Source of the DNA: Nemertoderma westbladi
Lineage: Eukaryota; Xenacoelomorpha; Nemertodermatida; Nemertodermatidae
Assembly: GCA_032718475.1 (NCBI GenBank)
Contig: JAUCBJ010000629.1
Coordinates: forward strand, 34,550-98,549
Length of the DNA: 64,000 nucleotides
Reading direction: 5' to 3'
The notes beneath the pieces were generated by a model. It searched no databases. It was not told the origin of the DNA and saw only the letters and a program-made list of their open reading frames with translations. The translations under genes and the position numbers were made by a program. Below are positions 58,317 to 64,000 of this stretch, piece by piece; within the stretch, counting starts at the first letter, position 1; each line of letters starts with the position of its first letter.

Positions 58317-59599
58317 GTATGTAAAAGCCTTTGCTGAATTGCCCCGTTATTTTTATTATCTTTTACATTAAAATACTCTGTAGTTGATTTAATAAGTGTA
58401 AGAGACCGTATTATTGCTGTATTGGTGTTTTTTAGAGGATCTAAGACCTATTTCCTCCGTATGTGTACTGTGAAAGGCATAGTTGATGATTCTATGGCAA
58501 TTCCATGACGCAAAGGGTGATAGCTACTCTTGAACAGTAGTTACTATGACTACGGTTAACAGCTGATATTCATACGTGTTGATTTTCTTTGTTCTACGGC
58601 GTCTCTCAGTTCAGTCAGCCAATCAGAGCATTTTTATGGCTCTTGTAGAGAAATTTCCTAGAAATCACGTAATGCTTTATGTGCAGTGTTTACATTCAGT
58701 CCTGAGCCAGGAGAGAACGGCTTGGAAATATTTTGTGCCTTTCTGTTTTTAGCTTAACACTAGTAGGCTTAATTATAAGGACATATATCCGTTATCACAC
58801 TGAATCACTGTGCAACTCAACTAAACAAACCAAATCTGCATGTACCATACACTGTGCATACTTTATATTGTTATACTGCTATTTACTGTCGGTCCTTCAT
58901 AATATGGTTGATGAATTATTATATTTGGAATAACGATAAATAACCCCGAAACCCAATATTCTTGATATACCGAAGGTAAGAGAGAAAGGTTATATATAAC
59001 GATTGTGACTTATGTTAAAGTGGTTTGAAGTGAATCTAATGTTATTTGATAGACCCTACATGAGTCGGTCCGTGTTCCTTTTATATGTGACTAAAATCAG
59101 TGAAGATCGGCAGATTAGTGTGCAGTATTGTGCAGCATTGTGTATGAGTGAGACTGATAACGAAGCATTTCCTAAAGAATGCGCCATATATGTGAATTAT
59201 AACTAAGCCATATCGTTGGGAGTAGTTTAAGTCATAACTCTGTTTATATAGATAGAGCGCCACGTCCTAAAGGAACTGTTAATATTCCCCGAAGGTGAAT
59301 AATATTGTCAGAGATTATATAATACTGTCAGTCGAATAATACATTAGGCTTACATAGCAATAAGATTAAGCCGTCGAACCCAATCTCCCGGGTATATCCA
59401 GCGGGTGAATGATCGCGCACAGATTGGTTTCGACTAGTGTAGTGAATCAAATACTTGTCATAGGCTAAAAGTGATTAATTATCTAAAAGACATCCTAATT
59501 TGGTGGGTTAAACTGCCAAAGGTCTAAAAGCGCGAACAATAACGGATATAGCTTCTTTATTGCAGTAAGCAATAAAGTTGAAAGTACCGGTCAACCGGT
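58317..59599. other. Non-coding stretch
   Basis: No gene or repeat recognised; possibly part of the leader of the element represented by the ORF at 61934. Confidence 0.35.
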
Positions 59600-59735
59600 A
59601 AACCTGAACGGTACATCTGTAGGTCAGTAGGCCCAACTGCCAGAACCGGTACTGCCGTAGGTCCGTAGGTCCAACTGCCAGAACCGGTACTTCTGTAGGT
59701 CCGTAGGCCTAACTGTCCTAACCGGTACTTCCCGT
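59600..59735. repeat. ~45-bp minisatellite, 3 copies
   Basis: AACTGCCAGAACCGGTAC and TGTAGGTCCGTAGG alternate three times with small changes. Confidence 0.8.
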
Positions 59736-59899
59736 ATAAGTACGTTAGTATTATTCGATTTGATTGTTGTATACCGGTAGGCTGTTTAAGAGATTAGGGA
59801 CTGTACACCCCTTGTTTCTTTTGGAGCTTACTTATTTCTGTCAGTTTTATTTGTTTGTAGGCCAGTATTGAACAGAAGGCGTGTAAGCCTGATCATATT

Positions 59900-60490
59900 G
59901 TACAGACAATTTGTAGGCTGAGCTGTTGTCTGATTGCTGTTAAGTCCGAACGGATTGCAGTGTGTGTAGATCACCTGTCCGATAAAGAACGGTTAGGAAG
60001 TAGGGGCAGCCAATGCTGTAAGGTAAACCCCCAACTAAAGAATAAGTCGTACTACTGGGTTAGAACGCATACTACCTAATCATTTCGGAGTCTGCATGTC
60101 CTGTAGTTTATTTAGGCTTGAGAGTAGTCTGCCATCGTTTAGTCTGTACTTTGTTTGTGTAGTCTGTACAGGTAGCGTATAATATTTATTTAGATAATTT
60201 GTAGGCTGGATAGTTGTCTGGCTGTTATTAGGTCTGAACGGATTTCGGTGTGTGTAAAGCATCTGTCCGATAAAGAACGGTTAGGAAGTAGGGGCAGCCA
60301 TTGCTGTAAGGTAAACCCCCAACTAAAGAATAAGTCGTACTACTGGGTTAGAACGCATACTACCTAATCATTTCGGAGTCTGCATATACCGTAGTTTGTT
60401 TAGGCTTGATGGTAGTCTGTCAGTGTTTGGTCTGCATTTTGTTTGAGTGGTTTGTACGCGTAGCGTAATATTTATTATTCAGAGTTTATG
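59900..60490. repeat. ~300-bp direct tandem repeat, 2 copies
   Basis: Both copies carry TTTGTAGGCTG, TCCGATAAAGAACGGTTAGG, AAGTAGGGGCAGCCA, TAAACCCCCAACTAAAGAAT and CATTTCGGAGTCTGCAT in the same order; the most conserved ~150 bp are nearly identical. The second copy begins about 300 bp after the first. Non-coding. Confidence 0.9.
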
Positions 60491-61417
60491 CGATTATTCG
60501 CAACATTCATTCCCCAAGTTTGTTCCTACAATAATTGTGTTTGTTATACATACCGCTATAGTTAAATTAACCCCGGTACTACACGGGCTGCTTGGCGTAG
60601 GTAAAGACTGGTGATTTTGTGCACCGGTCACTCCAGCAGATGCCGTGGTTCTTTTAACTGTTCAAGTATATTTAACTACTGATTATATGTTGTACAAGTA
60701 CTCGTACCTAATTTAGGGTTTAGTGTACAGTGCTTTCCGAAAGTAATTAGTGTAGACATTATATTTGTGTTGTAAAGTGGTTGATAGGCACGTTCGATTA
60801 GCTCTATTAACTTCTAGGTAGGAACACTCCGTGATACATAACGTAGTACCTATAGCGATAAGGCTATAGGTCGTCAGGCGGTGGTATTTTCCTATCTGGA
60901 CAACGCAGTGTATTTACTACTACGTATTATTTTCAAATACCGCAGTACCCTGTCCGTTGTAATAACCAGAATTCTAACCCTTTGTTAGGCTGGTTTGTAG
61001 ACTTCTTGTAAAATTACCCTGAAAATTCGTATTTTGTGCTTTTTGTAAGTTTTTGTGTTTATTTAGAGATTGTAATCTCACCCGAATTGTACGTAATTTG
61101 TAGTATTAAGTAACTTAGGTAAATTAGTATTATTTGTTTTAGTGTCCTATAAGTAACACTTCACTGAAAGCGCACCGCTTTGTGTAGTGATTACTCCCCA
61201 GAAATAATAACATTTATTTCAAACATTGACAAAACCCATTAAAACGGGTATATATATATTATAAATCAAATCTAACGATTTATAAATAGTAGGCCTACCA
61301 TACAACCATTAGGTCTCAATATCAGTTGGATTACTGCTCAAATAACGGTAATAAAGTAAGTAAGGTAACCAAGTAACCCTTGAAATTCAGAAATTCAGTT
61401 ATTTAAAATAATTGATA
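60491..61417. other. Non-coding stretch
   Basis: No gene recognised. It lies between two tandem arrays upstream of the ORF at 61934 and may be its leader. Confidence 0.35.
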
Positions 61418-61810
61418 TACCGGTATTTACAATAGGCTTATTATATTTATTTCTATAAATTTTAGGTTGAAATCATACCGGTATTCTGTAATTAATTCTA
61501 GTTTGTAATTATACTTATATATATACACTATAAGTGTAAACTGCATACCGGTATTTACGATAGGCCTATTATCTTTATTTCTATAAATTTAGGCTGAAAT
61601 TATACCGGTACTTTATAATTAATTCTAGTCCAGAATTATAATTATATATACTACAAAACTGTAAGCTGTATACCGGTATTCCCAATAGGCCTATTATATA
61701 TTTATATATATTTGTGCTAAAATTATACCGGTATTCTGTGATAAACCTAGTCTGTAATAATACTTATATAGTTATATATACTATAAGCATACCGGTATTC
61801 TAATATATTA
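61418..61810. repeat. 119-128-bp tandem repeat, 3-4 copies
   Basis: TACCGGTATT landmarks at 61418, 61546, 61671 and 61790. Each unit also carries ATAGGCCTATTAT, a second ATTATACCGGTA about 55 bp later and TTATATATA. It ends about 120 bp before the ORF start, where a promoter could lie. Confidence 0.85.
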
Positions 61811-61933
61811 TATATATCACGCTACACTGAGTAGCAGTACCGGTAATTAATTACTAGGCTAGCAGTTAATACTGAGTTACTAGACTTGCTCAGACTGTAA
61901 TACAGCAGTAGACATTCAACTGTACACATAAAC

Positions 61934-64000
61934 ATGTCTGATACTAAGCAGAACCTGTCAGACAGTTTATTAGATGTAACTATCTGCGACTCAGATAGAG
62001 GCGTAGAACCGTCTAGTCGTAAGTTCAGTTCACCTCCCACTGTGAGGAAGGTCATCCCTCCAGTAGTAATAAAAGAACCTAGGCTGGTCCAACATCGTAG
62101 GTCTATCATAGGCACTCGAGCTCAGGTCAAGCGGGACCAAGAAGCAGCGGAACAGCAACAACCCGCGAGCCAAGAACTTACTTCTCAACGGCCCAACAGC
62201 TCCAGTAGTGAGGATACTGTAGAACTGACACCAGAACGCGGAGCAAAGATGATGGATGCGGTTTATTCGGATCCCCTTCTCATCCTTCCTGCAGCCGTAC
62301 TCACTAGGTTATTGATTGCAGTGGAAGAACACCAGATCGATTGGGCGAGAAGTCAACGATCAACTAAAGATAATTATGCGGGATACACGAGTGAAGAACT
62401 GAAGTCTATTGTCGAGTCGCAATGGAACTTCCCCGGACCCGGACTCCCGTTTGATTTATCAGAAGCTGCCTGGGAAGACATACACCGGATGGGAGTAGCC
62501 AAGGAAACCATCGATCCAGCTGTGTGGAAGAGGTCCGCAGCCGGATACGCACAGGGATTCTTCAGCTCTATGGAGCGAGTAAAAGAACAACTGTTCCAAC
62601 AACCTCAAGGACCTCAAGAGCAGAGACAACTGCTTTATCAAGTTAGAGAAAGAATTCTGCGAATCAGGCTAATATTATCAGCCTTTGAAGAGGCTTCTAA
62701 AAGAAGACAAGACACGTCGTTGCAAGTTGCCGTAAAGACTTGGTTTCAACGGGTGAGTCGCCAGGTTCAAGGAACAGCTCAGTGGAAAGCTCAGCTGGAG
62801 GAGCGCTCAACCCATGGAGAATCAACAGACGCTACTTTTTCCCAAGTGGAAAGTGAAGCGATGGCAGAGAAACCGCATAAGAGGGATGCCATTGACATCT
62901 ATCTGTCAGACTATCAACGTTTTTTAGGTGATGACGAGTTGAGGAGAAGGTTAGAGGGACTTAGCCCTAATAGTGAAGGAACCAAGCTTGTGTTGGATGC
63001 CATCGATGTGGAAATGAGGGCTGCGAACCAGGCTAAATTTGATGAACAACTCCGCATCACACGAGTCCAGGAGGAGCAAGTAAAGAAAAAACGTATAGAA
63101 GACAGAAAGAAAGCAGCAGTGGTAGCTGCAGAAGCAGAAAGAAAAGCGGCAGCGGCAGAGGCAGCGGCAGAGGCAAAGGCGGCAGAGGCAGCGGCAGAAG
63201 CAAAAGCGGCCGAAGCTGAAAGAAAGGCGGCAGAGGCAGTGGCAGAAGCAGAACGGAGAGCGACTGAAGAAACCACCCAATTAGAATTGGAAAACATTCA
63301 GGAGAATCAAGACTGCATAAATAAACAGTTAACAGCTAGTAATATGCAGATGATGAATCGATCTACTCCCAAAAGACAGGGATATACATCATCTGAGGAA
63401 GGCGATACCACCGATACTGAAGGCAAGGGAAATAGATCTCGTCTAAGTAGACGTAAAAGAACATTCCACCGTCAGAAATTGCCTGATTTGCCTCCAGCTG
63501 TTAGAAGGCAACTAAATAACACCAACTTAGGTAGTACAGAGCCCACAGACCAAATAATTAAAATAGAAAGACTCCCTACTATAGTAGATGAGCCTGAAAT
63601 AATTAGGCCTGTTTTTGAAATCACCCCTTTGGTGATAGATACACCTGTGCTCCCTGAAGCTACCTCTAAATTCCCTCTGCATAGCACTAAGCTACCTGTG
63701 CCCAGTAGAACTGCCCAGGAGACAGTTCAGGTCCTGGACCCCGAGAGAAATATTCATGATTTGTCGCCCGTTGTCCCTCGTCCGCCCGCTACAACGTTGG
63801 CGACTCCCGCTTCGGCGGTCGAATGGGTGGACGAGAGACGGCGGGGGATGGATCTCCTGCTCGGGCAAATGCAGGAGACTGTTCAGCAATTCAAGGGCAC
63901 AGTAAGGGAAAGTAGGCTAGAGTTGCAAGAAGTGCAGCAAAGTATCGCGCTAGAACGCGATAAATTAGTAAATACTCAAAGAGGTATACCACCACCCTCA
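61934..64000 (+). CDS. Large coiled-coil protein, possibly retrotransposon gag (3' end beyond window)
   Basis: An intact intronless frame of 689 codons runs from ATG 61934 to the window edge. The ATG is the first in frame after a TAA at 61898 and has A at -3. The N-terminal ~100 residues are Ser/Gln/Pro-rich and likely disordered. Residues ~100-300 look helical, with Trp-containing segments (WNFPGPGLPFDLSEAAW). Residues ~375-450 form a long charged Ala/Glu/Lys/Arg coiled coil (repeats like AEAERKAAEAAAEAKA). A basic patch RLSRRKRTFHR follows near 505. There is a second helical, probably coiled segment at the end. No signal peptide or membrane segment. I recognise no domain with confidence. 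The long uninterrupted frame, leader full of tandem repeats and setting among transposons suggest a gag-like protein; a host coiled-coil protein is possible. Confidence 0.6.
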   Translation, partial: MSDTKQNLSDSLLDVTICDSDRGVEPSSRKFSSPPTVRKVIPPVVIKEPRLVQHRRSIIGTRAQVKRDQEAAEQQQPASQELTSQRPNSSSSEDTVELTPERGAKMMDAVYSDPLLILPAAVLTRLLIAVEEHQIDWARSQRSTKDNYAGYTSEELKSIVESQWNFPGPGLPFDLSEAAWEDIHRMGVAKETIDPAVWKRSAAGYAQGFFSSMERVKEQLFQQPQGPQEQRQLLYQVRERILRIRLILSAFEEASKRRQDTSLQVAVKTWFQRVSRQVQGTAQWKAQLEERSTHGESTDATFSQVESEAMAEKPHKRDAIDIYLSDYQRFLGDDELRRRLEGLSPNSEGTKLVLDAIDVEMRAANQAKFDEQLRITRVQEEQVKKKRIEDRKKAAVVAAEAERKAAAAEAAAEAKAAEAAAEAKAAEAERKAAEAVAEAERRATEETTQLELENIQENQDCINKQLTASNMQMMNRSTPKRQGYTSSEEGDTTDTEGKGNRSRLSRRKRTFHRQKLPDLPPAVRRQLNNTNLGSTEPTDQIIKIERLPTIVDEPEIIRPVFEITPLVIDTPVLPEATSKFPLHSTKLPVPSRTAQETVQVLDPERNIHDLSPVVPRPPATTLATPASAVEWVDERRRGMDLLLGQMQETVQQFKGTVRESRLELQEVQQSIALERDKLVNTQRGIPPPS

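Noticed and set aside
62914-63889. Minus-strand Ser/Ala- or Cys/Phe-rich frames
   Set aside because: Antisense shadows of the Ala/Glu-rich coiled coil of the forward ORF.

Overview
This window looks like AT-rich, repeat-dense intergenic DNA from an animal nuclear genome. The kinds of elements present (LINEs with endonuclease and reverse transcriptase, Ty3/gypsy-like and BEL/Pao-like LTR elements, Helitron/HINE-like elements, hAT-like and foldback elements, tRNA-derived SINEs, a P/THAP9-like transposase relic) fit a marine invertebrate. Frequent TACCGGTA and AGGCCTA palindromes and many long C/G homopolymers add to that impression, but I cannot name the species. No complete, convincing host gene is visible. 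The only long intact reading frame that is not an obvious transposon relic starts at 61934 and runs off the right edge.

Layout. 1-9.9 kb: LINE 3'-end relics (1.4-1.77 kb, 6.1-6.6 kb), several minisatellites (2.0-4.0 kb) and a 285-bp MITE with near-perfect terminal repeats (7.6-7.9 kb). 9.9-16.3 kb: a second MITE, a BEL/Pao-like pol relic on the minus strand (11.1-11.85 kb), a head-to-head palindromic repeat (12.1-12.9 kb) and small unexplained minus-strand reading frames (12.9-13.9 kb). 16.3-24.8 kb: a cluster of Helitron/HINE-like elements whose bodies are arrays of ~147-bp monomers, each with a CCGCTAGAGGGCG-like box; another copy sits at 46.6-47.3 kb. 26.4-27.0 kb: P/THAP9-like transposase relic. 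27.0-30.15 kb: two inverted-repeat elements, the larger carrying a cysteine-rich cargo relic, an array of 33-bp hairpins and perfect RFX X-box palindromes. 30.15-33.4 kb: a duplicated segment with exon-like frames, and a SINE. 34.5-35.8 kb: tRNA-like SINE head and a 1-kb hAT-like element.

37.0-42.7 kb is the richest coding region. It holds a LINE with ORF1, endonuclease and reverse transcriptase that has been split by a second, 5'-truncated LINE. In the outer LINE, ORF1 and ORF2 share one frame, separated by a single TGA in the readthrough-type context TGA CTAG. 44.3-45.5 kb: minisatellite and foldback element. 47.9-53.5 kb: a minus-strand Ty3/gypsy-like element with both LTRs and a decayed gag-protease-RT-RNase H-integrase. 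53.9-56.5 kb: X-box-like sites, a long palindrome and an inverted-repeat element. 57.6-58.3 kb: second copy of the nested LINE. 59.6-61.8 kb: tandem repeats leading into the edge-truncated ORF.

No cellular pathway is encoded here. The window is best read as layers of transposon insertion. The points most worth checking are the LINE stop-codon arrangement, the CTCF-like boxes amplified inside the Helitron-like elements, the X-box-bearing inverted-repeat element with cargo, the duplicated exon-like frames, and the intact ORF at the right edge.
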